From an uncultured bacterium (lineage in GTDB: Bacteria; Verrucomicrobiota; Kiritimatiellia; CAIKKV01; CAIYGI01), in NCBI GenBank assembly GCA_903925685.1, contig CAIYGI010000094.1:1-34029 (forward strand): a stretch of DNA of 34,029 nucleotides, read 5' to 3'. Shown here one piece after another: positions 16,603 to 24,727 of the stretch. Position 1 is the stretch's first letter; every line of letters begins with the position of its first letter. The notes under the pieces were generated by a model, which ran no database searches, was not told where the DNA came from, and was given only the letters and a program-made list of their open reading frames with translations. The position numbers and the translations under genes were made by a program.

Positions 16603-17796
16603 TCACCCATAAGCCCCGAACCCGAAGAACCAGTGTTTTTTGGCGAAACGGTAGGCGGCGCTCTTTTCGGGAATTTCCATCCCCGGCACATGGTGGCTGG
16701 TATGCGGACGCATCGCCGCCAACTCTCCATATCCCGTGCCTCTGCCGCTCGAATCCCGGGCGGCTTGCTGGAGCAGAAATTCCCGCAACAAATCGGGCCG
16801 CTCCATGATTACGCAGCCCGTTGTCGTCCGGCTCGCGAAGTCCCGGAAGGACTGTAAAAAGCCAGGCTTGCTGAAGATCTCTTCCAGCGCACGGCCGTCG
16901 CGGATGTTATCGTGCGCAAACTGCAGGGGCGGGCAGGGCTCGATGTCGCCGCCGGGTCCGATATGATGCGCCATGCCGACCGCCGCCGGACAGAGGGCTT
17001 TGCCTTCATGGTCCCAATAGGCGTCCACGACCATCATGGGTGCGCGGCGGCGGATCTCGACGATGAAGCGGCGCAGTTCGACGATCTGCTCGGGCGACAA
17101 GGCCAGTTCCGGCGCCGGCCGCGGTCCCACCGGACGGTAGATGTAATACCAGAGATAATGGACGCCGCGCCGCGCCAGGTCCTGGACGAACGATTCCGAC
17201 GCCAGATCGCGCAGGTTGGAACGGCAGACGCTGGTGGCCGCGCCGATGACCAGCCGGTTCCTACGGCAGCACTCCAACCCGGCCATGGTGCGGGCGTAGA
17301 CATCGCGCCCGCCGCGCCGTTCGTCGCTGACCTCCGCCAGCCCCTCGATGCTGATCAGCGGGCTGATATTGCCGATCCGCCGCATTTCCCCGGCGACTTC
17401 GTCCGTAATCAGCGTGCCGTTGGTAAAGAGCAGGAAGTAGCACTCCGGATGCCGTTCGAAGACCTGGAAGAGCCCCTTGTGCAGCAGCGGTTCACCGCCC
17501 AGGATCCCGAAAAAGAAGGAGCCGTTGCGTTTACAGGTTTCGATCAGCGAATTCAGCGCGGCGCTATCGAGTTCCCGTCCGGGCGAACAGGGCGTGACCC
17601 AACAGCCCTGACAGGCCAGATTGCACCGGTCGGTGACTGAGATGAAGAGGAAGGCGGGAAAAAACTTGCCGTGCTTGAGCCGTTTCTGGAAACGCTCGAC
17701 CGCGCGCATGCCCTTCCAGCCAAAGTTCCACATGAACTTCCACAGCACCCGCTTGTCGGGTTCCGTCAATAAGCGATGGATGAGTTTTACGGACAT
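16603..17796 (-). CDS. Radical SAM protein of unknown substrate
   Basis: The 397-residue protein has the radical SAM cluster motif CNLACQGC (Cys58, Cys62, Cys65, CxxxCxxC) within FISVTDRCNLACQGCW, then GGEPLL (100-105), LLFTNGTLI and ISIEGL, all typical of the AdoMet radical core. The C-terminal part has further cysteines (ALCPAAVGMAHHIGPGG, EPCPP, TTGCVIMERPDLL) that may bind a second cluster, as SPASM-type or HpnH-like enzymes do. The basic N-terminal 45 residues may form a membrane-contacting helix. It is the first gene of the isoprenoid run, so a lipid or prenyl substrate is a reasonable inference. GAG about 7 nt ahead supports the ATG at 17796. Confidence 0.8.
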   Translation of the reverse strand: MSVKLIHRLLTEPDKRVLWKFMWNFGWKGMRAVERFQKRLKHGKFFPAFLFISVTDRCNLACQGCWVTPCSPGRELDSAALNSLIETCKRNGSFFFGILGGEPLLHKGLFQVFERHPECYFLLFTNGTLITDEVAGEMRRIGNISPLISIEGLAEVSDERRGGRDVYARTMAGLECCRRNRLVIGAATSVCRSNLRDLASESFVQDLARRGVHYLWYYIYRPVGPRPAPELALSPEQIVELRRFIVEIRRRAPMMVVDAYWDHEGKALCPAAVGMAHHIGPGGDIEPCPPLQFAHDNIRDGRALEEIFSKPGFLQSFRDFASRTTTGCVIMERPDLLREFLLQQAARDSSGRGTGYGELAAMRPHTSHHVPGMEIPEKSAAYRFAKKHWFFGFGAYG

Positions 17797-17799
17797 GAT

Positions 17800-17994
17800 T
17801 CAACTCGTCAAAAAGCATCCACCAGAATGCTTAGCCGGAAAATGACTTAGCACATTTGGTTGTTGCATGACAAGTAAGGCGGAGTTGTATACATCGTTTA
17901 TCCTGTCCGCGCTTGACGGGAAGGTTCCGCACGTGCCTGGAGCGCGACCATCGGCGTGGGCGCGGAGGATTTCGATGGCGCGGGCGTGGTCCAT
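17800..17994 (-). pseudogene. Possible 5' remnant of a nucleotidyltransferase gene after hsdR
   Basis: After the hsdR stop, GTAGG and an ATG at 17994 begin MDHARAIEILRAHADGR, which resembles the first helix of small MNT-type nucleotidyltransferases (EILRAHxxxLR). The frame then loses any family pattern and stops near the radical SAM leader. No GSxxRG catalytic motif follows. I read it as the front of a gene whose body was deleted. The family assignment is weak because only about 17 residues can be compared. No other gene is seen in 17797-18016. Confidence 0.3.
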
Positions 17995-18016
17995 GAGGCG
18001 CCTACTCGTCGAGTCC

Positions 18017-21000
18017 TCAAGTGGTTGCGCCCTCTTCGTTCGAGGGAATCGACTCGTAGATGGCTTTCGATAAGACGGCGAAGGCAGCGCTGCCGAATTC
18101 TTTGTCGTCCATGTAACGTGTAACGATTTTGTCGTTGTCGGCCATGCGTTGGACCATGAGATCTTCGATGAGTTGGCGCAGGCCGAGCTGGAACTTGTCG
18201 AACGGATTTGCGCGCCGGAGTTTGATGACGGTGTCGCTAGTGACGGCCTTCTCCCGGATTTGCTCGAAGAAGAAACGGTCCGCTTCGGTGAAGTTCGTTC
18301 CGAAGCGCTCGTTGAGTACCTGGATGATTTCAGACAGTGGCACCCTTACGTCCTTGCCCTTGCCTGTACCAACGTCGGTCGGGCTCTTCACACCCTCGGG
18401 TTCGCCTTCTTTTAACGTGATCTCGCCGGAGTAGATCCTCTGAAGGCGGTAATATTGCAGACCGACTTCGTCGCCCAGTTTGACGCGTTCTGTGTCGCGG
18501 TCGAGGATCAGATGTGGCAGGAGAAAGCGCCCGAAACTGTAGAGCATCTCCAGGGCAGAATCGCCGTAAGGGATGATCTGACTCATGAAGGAGTAGATGT
18601 TGACATAACCGTTCAACTTCTCGCGGAAGTCGCTGCGTTTGACATCGTCCCCGATCGCTTTGAAGCGATCGACTGCGGGTTGCAAATGCAGTTGCATCCC
18701 AGCGTGATCATGGGCGCTTTGCCGGGCGACTGGCTTGTAAAATACGCGGGCGAACGCCTCCACCTCACTCCAGAAATAGACCTGCGCGGCATCCAACTCG
18801 TGCTTGATCTTCTCCAACTGCTGGGGGTCTGAACCTTCCTGCAGGCTCGTGGCATCGTAGTAAGGTTTGAACGCTTTGTAGATGTTATCGGCCTCGTTGA
18901 CGAAATCCAGGACGAAGGGGTTTTCCTTCCCAGGAATCTTGCGGTTGAGCCGCGAGAGTGTTTGGACGGCCTGCACACCATCAAGGCGCTTATCCACATA
19001 CATGGCGCAGAGGTAGGGTTGATCGAAGCCTGTCTGGTATTTGTTTGCCACCAGTAACACCTGGTAATCCGGCGAAGCGAAACGTTCCGGCAGTTGCTTT
19101 TCACTGATTGGCTTTCCGCTCACGCAATCCGGGTTCATCCCGGGTTCGGTATATTCGACCCCTGTGTCTGGGTCTTTTACTGTGCCGCTGAAGGCGACCA
19201 GCGGGCGGATATCGGTGTAGTGGTTGTCGGCTATATAGCGTTGAAACGCCTGCATGTAGCGCACGGCATGCAGGCGCGAGGATGTAACGACCATGGCCTT
19301 GGCCTGGCCTCCGAGATGGCCCCGCACCTTCTGCCGGAAATGCTCGATCATCACCTCAGTTTTCTGTTCAAGGTTATGCGGATGCAGGCTCATGAACTTG
19401 GCCAGCGCTCGCGCCGCCTTCTTCTTCGGCAGGTTTGGATCATCTTCGATGGCCTTCACAAGCCGGTAATAGGTGGCGTAGGTGGTGTAGTTCTTCACTA
19501 CGTCAAGAATGAAGCCTTCTTCGATGGCCTGCCGCATCGAATAGAGGTGAAAGGCCTCGGGTAACCCTTTCGATCCCTTGCGCCCGAACAGTTCCAGTGT
19601 CTTGCCTTTGGGCGTCGCGGTGAAGGCAAAGAAGCTGAGATTAGGCTGCCGGCCACGCGACTGCATGATTTGGTTCAACCGGTCTTCCCAATCCGGTTCG
19701 TCCTCGCCGTTCGCCGCCTGGGCCGCAGCGCCAAGAATCGCCTTCAATTCCCGTGCCGTTTCGCCGGATTGACTGGAGTGCGCCTCGTCCACGATGATCG
19801 CATAACGTCGCCGGGCGATTTCCGCCTCCCACTGTGCCGCATCGGCCTTCTGTTCGGCAGTCGCATAATCCTGACTTTCCGCGCCAGTGGCGTGGAGCAG
19901 GCCGCGCAGCACGAAGGGAAACTTCTGCAACGTGGTGATAACGATCTTGGTGCCGTCAATGAGCGCCGCGGCCAGTTGCTTTGCATCCTGGTCAATTGCT
20001 TTTACGACGCCTTGCGCGTGTTCGATCTGGTAAATCGCGTCCTGTAATTGCTGGTCGAGCACCTGCCGGTCGGTGATGACAACGACGCAGTCGAAGACTA
20101 TTGCGTCCTGCGCGGTGTGCAGACTCGCGAGCCGATGCGAGAGCCAGGAAATGCTGTTCGTCTTCCCGCTCCCGGCGGAATGCTGGATGAGGTAGTTCCG
20201 TCCCGGCCCGTCCAGGCCCGCAGCGGCGACCAGGTTGCGTACCGCATCGAGTTGGTGGTAGCGGGGAAAGATCATCGTCTCTTTCGTGACCCAGCGATGG
20301 CCGCCGCGGCCGTCGTCCACCTTTTGCTCCTTTTTTTCGAGGAACATGAAATGGCCGAGGATGTCGAGGAAGCTGTCGAATCTCAGCACTTCCTCCCAGA
20401 AGTAACCCGTGCGATAGCCGGAGCCGTGCTGCGGATTGCCCGAACCGCAGATGATCTGGCCTGGATGACTGCCTCGATTGAACGGCAGGAAATGCGTCCG
20501 CTCCCCCTCCAGGCGGGTGGTCATGTGAATCTCTTCCGAGTCGGCGGCAAAATGGACCAGCGCTCGCTTCTTGAACTCGAACAACGGCGCGCGCGGGTCG
20601 CGGTCTTCCTTGTATTGGCGCAGGGCCTGGCGCCAGGTCTGGCCGGTGCCAGGATTCTTCAGTTCGATGGTCGCCACCGGCAGGCCGTTCACAGCGAGCA
20701 CCATGTCCAAGGTGCGATTGTCGCCGGGATGACACGGCACTTGGCGCGTCACCGTCAACCGGTTCTTCTCGAACAACGCCAGCACTTCCCAGTTCGCGCC
20801 GTGCGCCGGCCTGAAGTAGGCCAGGCGGAAGGTCTTGCCATAAAACTTGAAACCATGCCGCAGTACAGACAGCGAACTCTTGGTTTCCAGTTCTTTGACG
20901 AGCGTGGCGAGCATCAGCGTTTCCAGTCCCGCCGCGTGCAGCGCCTTCATTTCCTCCCATAGTTTGGGTTGGGTGTCCTGGATGAACGCGAAAACCTGCG

Positions 21001-21121
21001 CCGGGAACAGCGCCCGTTCTTTGTCCCACTCCGCATTGCTGCCGGTTTTCCAGCCGCCTTGTTTCAGCAGGATTTCTTCGACATAGGTCTCGAAGGCGTG
21101 TTCGTTGGTTTGGGCGGACAT
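18017..21121 (-). CDS. hsdR: Type I restriction enzyme, R (endonuclease/translocase) subunit
   Basis: HsdR translocates and cuts DNA lacking the methylation set by HsdM/S. The frame reaches 21190, but the ATG at 21121 has GAGGG at a good distance, overlapping the higA stop, and gives 1034 residues (MSAQTNEHAFETYVEEILLK). The PD-(D/E)xK nuclease is visible as D139 with E153-L-K155 (VATIELKNPGTG). Walker A AGSGKT lies at 316-321, the DEAH box at 445-448 and the SF2 motif FAFTATPKGKT downstream. The C-terminal part holds an EcoR124-like helical region. All key residues are intact, so the enzyme appears functional. It is separated from hsdM/hsdS by a toxin-antitoxin pair. Confidence 0.93.
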   Translation of the reverse strand: MSAQTNEHAFETYVEEILLKQGGWKTGSNAEWDKERALFPAQVFAFIQDTQPKLWEEMKALHAAGLETLMLATLVKELETKSSLSVLRHGFKFYGKTFRLAYFRPAHGANWEVLALFEKNRLTVTRQVPCHPGDNRTLDMVLAVNGLPVATIELKNPGTGQTWRQALRQYKEDRDPRAPLFEFKKRALVHFAADSEEIHMTTRLEGERTHFLPFNRGSHPGQIICGSGNPQHGSGYRTGYFWEEVLRFDSFLDILGHFMFLEKKEQKVDDGRGGHRWVTKETMIFPRYHQLDAVRNLVAAAGLDGPGRNYLIQHSAGSGKTNSISWLSHRLASLHTAQDAIVFDCVVVITDRQVLDQQLQDAIYQIEHAQGVVKAIDQDAKQLAAALIDGTKIVITTLQKFPFVLRGLLHATGAESQDYATAEQKADAAQWEAEIARRRYAIIVDEAHSSQSGETARELKAILGAAAQAANGEDEPDWEDRLNQIMQSRGRQPNLSFFAFTATPKGKTLELFGRKGSKGLPEAFHLYSMRQAIEEGFILDVVKNYTTYATYYRLVKAIEDDPNLPKKKAARALAKFMSLHPHNLEQKTEVMIEHFRQKVRGHLGGQAKAMVVTSSRLHAVRYMQAFQRYIADNHYTDIRPLVAFSGTVKDPDTGVEYTEPGMNPDCVSGKPISEKQLPERFASPDYQVLLVANKYQTGFDQPYLCAMYVDKRLDGVQAVQTLSRLNRKIPGKENPFVLDFVNEADNIYKAFKPYYDATSLQEGSDPQQLEKIKHELDAAQVYFWSEVEAFARVFYKPVARQSAHDHAGMQLHLQPAVDRFKAIGDDVKRSDFREKLNGYVNIYSFMSQIIPYGDSALEMLYSFGRFLLPHLILDRDTERVKLGDEVGLQYYRLQRIYSGEITLKEGEPEGVKSPTDVGTGKGKDVRVPLSEIIQVLNERFGTNFTEADRFFFEQIREKAVTSDTVIKLRRANPFDKFQLGLRQLIEDLMVQRMADNDKIVTRYMDDKEFGSAAFAVLSKAIYESIPSNEEGATT

Positions 21122-21131
21122 GGGATATCCC

Positions 21132-22355
21132 TCAAGCGACATCGCCGGCCAGGTGGGACGGGAACATCTTGCGAACGACGCGATTGCCAACCAAATGATT
21201 GAACGCCTGATAGTCCTTTCGTTCGAAACGTACGCGACCGGCTACGATTGCGGGATGGATGTTGAGACGCCGAGCGAGGGCGCGAATGTTCGCGTCCGTG
21301 GGCTTTTGCCGTATCGGAGAGGCATTCCATTCGCGTTCGGAAACGAGCGTTTCGGCGGCAAGTTTGTCGGCTTCCGTCTCTTTGGCATTGTTCGTAGGGA
21401 TGTCGTCCAGATCGTCCAAAAAAGTCCGATGGTCTCCCTTGGCCAGATGCATCACAACATGCGCAAGCTCGTGGGCTAGAGTGAACCAGAAATTGTCCAG
21501 CCGATCATGCCGTAGTGTAAGCGCAATCACAGGCTTTCCGTCGGGACGGGGCATCGCAGCTCCATCCAGATGCGTGCCGCGCAGGTAGTGCAGCGCGACA
21601 AACGGGATTCCGCTCTTCGCCAGCATCTGCCGGGCTAGCAATGGTCCCTCGTCGAGACAACTCAATCCAATCACCGAACGGATGAAATCCCGCGTCATGG
21701 CCTTGGGATCGTAATCGCCCACATCGGCGCGGGCCGCAAGGTTCAAGACCCGCCCCTGCCATGCCCAAAGCGCATAGTCATCGGTCTTGCTGTTCTTTCG
21801 AATCCGCTGGCGCGCCGCCAGCGCATACTCCCGGCAGTCCCGCCCGCCAGGGAAAAGAAGCGGGCCAAGCATTTCTTCCGCCTGCTCCTCGAAATCGCGA
21901 GGCTTTCCGTCGAATGCCGGGAACCATGCTCGCTTCACCAGTTCCGCAAGTGGAAACCGGTTCCACTCGATGCCGGCGAGTTCCGGGGCGAGCGGAACCC
22001 TTTTATCCTGCAACAAGACTTCCGCCGGTATCCCCAAATCCATGTGCAGTCGGCGTATCATCGAAAGGCTCAGTGGACGTTTTCCGCTCAATACTTCCGA
22101 AACGCGGCTTTTGCTGCCGATGAACGGAACCAACTCTTTCGGTTTGAGGTTCTGTTGCTCCATGCGGAATTTGATTGCGCTGATCGGGTCCGGAATATCG
22201 ATCGGGTGGTGCTGTGCCTCGTAGCGTTCGATCAGAAGCGTCCATAGTTCGGCGGCGTCGGCCTCCGGCGTGCCAGACGCCGCATCCCACAACGCTTCGA
22301 TCTGCTGGAGCGCCGCATCGTAGTCAACTTCGGTTTTGAGAATCCTGGCTTTCAT
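21132..22355 (-). CDS. higA: HigA antitoxin fused to ImmA/IrrE metallopeptidase domain
   Basis: The protein has about 407 residues. Its N-terminal part is HigA-like: LWTLLIERYEAQHHPIDIPD and a helix-turn-helix (LKPKELVPFIGSKSRVSEVL, then SGKRPLSLSMIRRLHMDLGI) up to about residue 115. The C-terminal part has the zinc protease motif HELAH at about 296 in FTLAHELAHVVMHL, followed by ETEADKLAAETLV, the ImmA/IrrE signature. Such fusions repress their operon and may cleave regulators or partner proteins. The ATG at 22355 overlaps the ancestral higB stop by 1 nt; a GTG at 22358 would add one residue. The reading frame is intact. It stands between hsdS and hsdR on the same strand. Confidence 0.8.
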   Translation of the reverse strand: MKARILKTEVDYDAALQQIEALWDAASGTPEADAAELWTLLIERYEAQHHPIDIPDPISAIKFRMEQQNLKPKELVPFIGSKSRVSEVLSGKRPLSLSMIRRLHMDLGIPAEVLLQDKRVPLAPELAGIEWNRFPLAELVKRAWFPAFDGKPRDFEEQAEEMLGPLLFPGGRDCREYALAARQRIRKNSKTDDYALWAWQGRVLNLAARADVGDYDPKAMTRDFIRSVIGLSCLDEGPLLARQMLAKSGIPFVALHYLRGTHLDGAAMPRPDGKPVIALTLRHDRLDNFWFTLAHELAHVVMHLAKGDHRTFLDDLDDIPTNNAKETEADKLAAETLVSEREWNASPIRQKPTDANIRALARRLNIHPAIVAGRVRFERKDYQAFNHLVGNRVVRKMFPSHLAGDVA

Positions 22356-22668
22356 CACATTTTCTCCACGTCCAGTTTGTCATAGTCCGCGTGCGTGCCG
22401 ACCCACCGGATAAAGACCCGACCCACCGGATAAAGACCCGACCAAACCGATAATGCACCCAGACAAGCAGACGGTACTTGTTCCCCCCGATATTGAATAC
22501 GACGCGTTTCCCGTCGAGGATGCTCGCGCTTCCAAATTTCGCCTTCAACTCGGCGGAATTCACCCACCGCGCAGCCTCGGTCTCTTTGAACCACGCCTTC
22601 AGCGGATTTTCCGCGTCTGGCCGTTGCCGCCAGTATGCACGCAAAGCCCTCTTGGAAATCACATGCAT
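22324..22668 (-). pseudogene. higB: HigB-type mRNA interferase toxin, C-terminus frameshifted by a 20-bp duplication
   Basis: HigB toxins cleave mRNA at the ribosome. From ATG 22668 the frame reads MHVISKRALRAYWRQRPDAE, then AWFKETEAARWVNSAELK and FGRVFIRWVG, all normal for the HigB_toxin family. A perfect 20-bp tandem duplication (22401-22440) then shifts the frame: the tail becomes SLSGGSARTRT and runs past the proper stop to 22324. Removing one copy restores GTHADYDKLDVEKM and a TGA at 22357-22355 that overlaps the higA ATG by 1 nt. The lost tail contains the family's conserved GTHxxYDK. The toxin is therefore probably inactive or altered, unless the duplication is an assembly or population variant. 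Confidence 0.75.
22401..22440. repeat. Perfect 20-bp tandem duplication inside higB
   Basis: The 20-bp unit starting ACCCACCGGATAAAG is present twice without a mismatch, at 22401-22420 and 22421-22440, followed by ACC of a third. Because 20 is not a multiple of 3, it changes the reading frame of the toxin gene. Confidence 0.95.
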
Positions 22669-22672
22669 GAAC

Positions 22673-24004
22673 CTACGCTGTTCCCTTTTCGGTGTCAACA
22701 CAATAGTTCCCATTAAGGGAACTCATCCGCACGTCAATCTTGCCGGTGACGGCGGCGGTAATGAGGGCGGTGCGGTATTCCTGCAACCGCTCCACCGCCT
22801 CCTCAACCTTCCCCACCAGCGCGTCCAGTTTCGCCGTCTCCTTGTCCAGATGCGCGGCGATGGCGGTTTGCTCGGGGAGGGGTGGAACGGCTGTCATTGT
22901 CGGGTGGATGTCATTTCGATCCACACCAGGGACGGCTGATTTGTTGGCGTTCAACAAGAACAGCGGCGATAGATGCATGAGCATATACCGCAGGAAGGAG
23001 ATATTGTTGCCGCGCAGTTCAATGCTATAGAGGCTCGTATTGAGAGGCCAATAATCAGTCTCAACCAAGTAGAACTCACCAATAGTCCCGTAGCGCCCCG
23101 TCACAATGCCAGGCCCTTTTGCAGCGGCCTTTGAAATGAACGCGGACGTGCCCGCAGACGTGACCAGTGGGATACTCCCCTCCTCTCGCTCATCAGATGG
23201 GAGGTCATGGCCACGCTGGAACTTTATCGCCCATTTCAACTGCTTCACATCCCAATGCTTCGGGATGTCGCCGAGCCAGTCGAGTCCGGAGGGTTTGAGG
23301 GGCGGGTTGGCGGGGAGGCCGGCGGCGCGGGCAGCGGCGGGCGGCAGGCCGCGGGTGACGGTGCGGGAGATGAGCGCAGTGCGCTTCTCTTTCAGCCGCT
23401 CGATCAACTCCCGCTTCTTCGCCATCAACCGGTCCATCCGCCCCGTCTCCCGGTCCAGAAACGCCGCGATGGACTGTTGCTCGGTAAGGTCGGGGAGGTG
23501 CAGGTTGGTCGTTTTTACCGATTCAAATGTGAGGCTTTCGACAGTCGCTCCCTGCTGCCGCCAGAGCGCGAGCAACGCCGGTTGATTGCCCTCAATCAGG
23601 TAAGCGATGAACTTGGGATCAACACCGTTCACCGGCACGCAACCGCGAATGTCCTGATTGATGGCCATTTCACGTGTGATGATCGCCGCCGGGATGGAAT
23701 GCCTGAGAATTCCGGAACGATTAACCATCAGCAAACTGTTGGCGGGCATTTTGCAAGTGGAAGACTTACAGACCGCTTCCTCCGAGATGTGGTCCTCGGT
23801 ATCGGAAATAACCATCGACTTCATGTCCTTGGAAGAGACCCAGGGAAGGTCGCCATCCCACAACTCGCTTTCGCTAGTTGATGGCGTGCCGCCGCTGTAA
23901 AAGCGAAACAGGTAACCAAACCGTCTGGACTCCCAATGCTCCGGCACGTCGCCGAGCCATTCGACGCCGCTGGGTTTGTATTTCGGGTAAGGCAGGAGGT
24001 ACAT
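22673..24004 (-). CDS. hsdS: Type I restriction-modification specificity subunit
   Basis: HsdS reads the two halves of the split recognition sequence. The 443 residues show the family's internal duplication: PKYKPSGVEWLGDVPEHWE (about 7-25) and LKPSGLDWLGDIPKHWD (about 236-252) start two target-recognition domains. Each ends in a helical spacer: EQQSIAAFLDRETGRMDRLM with KEKRTALISRTVTRG, and EQTAIAAHLDKETAKLDALV with QEYRTALITAAVTGK. Both halves are complete. The last codons overlap the promoter/operator region of the higBA pair. The recognition sequence cannot be predicted. It follows the four-helix-bundle suffix gene after 49 bp. Confidence 0.93.
   Translation of the reverse strand: MYLLPYPKYKPSGVEWLGDVPEHWESRRFGYLFRFYSGGTPSTSESELWDGDLPWVSSKDMKSMVISDTEDHISEEAVCKSSTCKMPANSLLMVNRSGILRHSIPAAIITREMAINQDIRGCVPVNGVDPKFIAYLIEGNQPALLALWRQQGATVESLTFESVKTTNLHLPDLTEQQSIAAFLDRETGRMDRLMAKKRELIERLKEKRTALISRTVTRGLPPAAARAAGLPANPPLKPSGLDWLGDIPKHWDVKQLKWAIKFQRGHDLPSDEREEGSIPLVTSAGTSAFISKAAAKGPGIVTGRYGTIGEFYLVETDYWPLNTSLYSIELRGNNISFLRYMLMHLSPLFLLNANKSAVPGVDRNDIHPTMTAVPPLPEQTAIAAHLDKETAKLDALVGKVEEAVERLQEYRTALITAAVTGKIDVRMSSLNGNYCVDTEKGTA
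22706..22722. promoter_or_regulatory. Candidate HigA operator palindrome
   Basis: GTTCCC-ATTAA-GGGAAC is a perfect 6-bp inverted repeat with a 5-bp centre, 38 bp upstream of the higB start and within the end of hsdS. A further half-site GTTCCC lies at 22680-22685. Antitoxins with HTH domains bind such palindromes to repress their operon; this assignment is inferred from position and symmetry. Confidence 0.45.
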
Positions 24005-24053
24005 GGGCGGTGTTTTCAGTGACCGAAAAGACGGAAGGGACGAAGGAGGGATT

Positions 24054-24617
24054 TCATGGGCGGTTTTGCTTGGCGCGTTCGGCGAGGCGGGCGCGGGTCA
24101 TGCGCTCGCGCAGGCCACCCTCTTTCACGAAGGCTTCTTCCAACTGGCGGAGTTGCTGGTCGAGCAGGTAGTTGGTCAGTTTGATCAGGCCAATCATGAC
24201 ATTGGCGGCAATGGCCGGGTCGGGGTGTTCGATGCCTTTCTTGAAGGTGTCGTAGTTGGCGTTGGGGGTGCGGTTGAGTTGACGGAGGCGCAGGGTGTGG
24301 GAGTGGTCCTTGGGCCATTCTTCGATGCCACGCAGCCGGATGAAATCGCGGTAGTCTTCGAGAAGTTCCTCCAGACTGGCGCGGGCCACGTTGGTCAGTT
24401 TGATTTCGGTTTCCTTGGAGGTGCCGGAGGCGCGGCTGCCTTCGAGGATGTTCTGTTTGCCGGAACGGGCGGCCTGCACCATCTGGTCGGTGGTGCGGGA
24501 ACGCTTGTCCACAAAGCGTTCGCAGAAGCGCACCGTGCCGTCAAAGACGATGCGCGCTTTCTGGAATGAGAGCAGGTTCTCGTAGCCGCCGTGGGGTGGG
24601 ATGAAGTGCTCAGGCAT
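24054..24617 (-). CDS. Four-helix-bundle protein with suffix domain, in the hsd operon
   Basis: The 187 residues begin MPEHFIPPHGGYENLLSFQK, then ARIVFDGTVRFCERFVDKRS, DQMVQAARSGKQNILEGSRA and LTNVARASLEELLEDYRDFI. This is the four-helix-bundle fold related to S23 intervening-sequence proteins, in the longer suffix-domain form often encoded between hsdM and hsdS. The C-terminus is Arg/Lys-rich (RERMTRARLAERAKQNRP) and could bind nucleic acid. Its function in restriction-modification systems is not established. It lies 49 bp from hsdS and 110 bp from hsdM and is bordered on both sides by GAAGGGAC-type repeats. Confidence 0.7.
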   Translation of the reverse strand: MPEHFIPPHGGYENLLSFQKARIVFDGTVRFCERFVDKRSRTTDQMVQAARSGKQNILEGSRASGTSKETEIKLTNVARASLEELLEDYRDFIRLRGIEEWPKDHSHTLRLRQLNRTPNANYDTFKKGIEHPDPAIAANVMIGLIKLTNYLLDQQLRQLEEAFVKEGGLRERMTRARLAERAKQNRP

Positions 24618-24638
24618 AACGGTTCACCTTTGAGGCGG

Positions 24639-24720
24639 GACTGAAGGGACAGAAATGACGAAACGAAGGCCAGCAACCAGCCATCGGTAAATTGCTTGAG
24701 TCCCTTTTGTCCCTTCAGTC
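24639..24720. repeat. Perfect 13-bp inverted repeat between hsdM and the four-helix-bundle gene
   Basis: GACTGAAGGGACA (24639-24651) and its exact complement TGTCCCTTCAGTC (24708-24720) enclose 56 bp. GAAGGGAC-like units recur on the other side of the four-helix-bundle gene (24030-24049, GAAAAGACGGAAGGGACGAA), so the gene is bracketed by related repeats. Confidence 0.8.
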
Positions 24721-24727
24721 ATTGGCT

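Noticed and set aside
22693-22698. TTGACA (reverse strand) as the -35 box of higB
   Set aside because: A -10 box 17 bp downstream would touch the start codon and resembles the consensus poorly.
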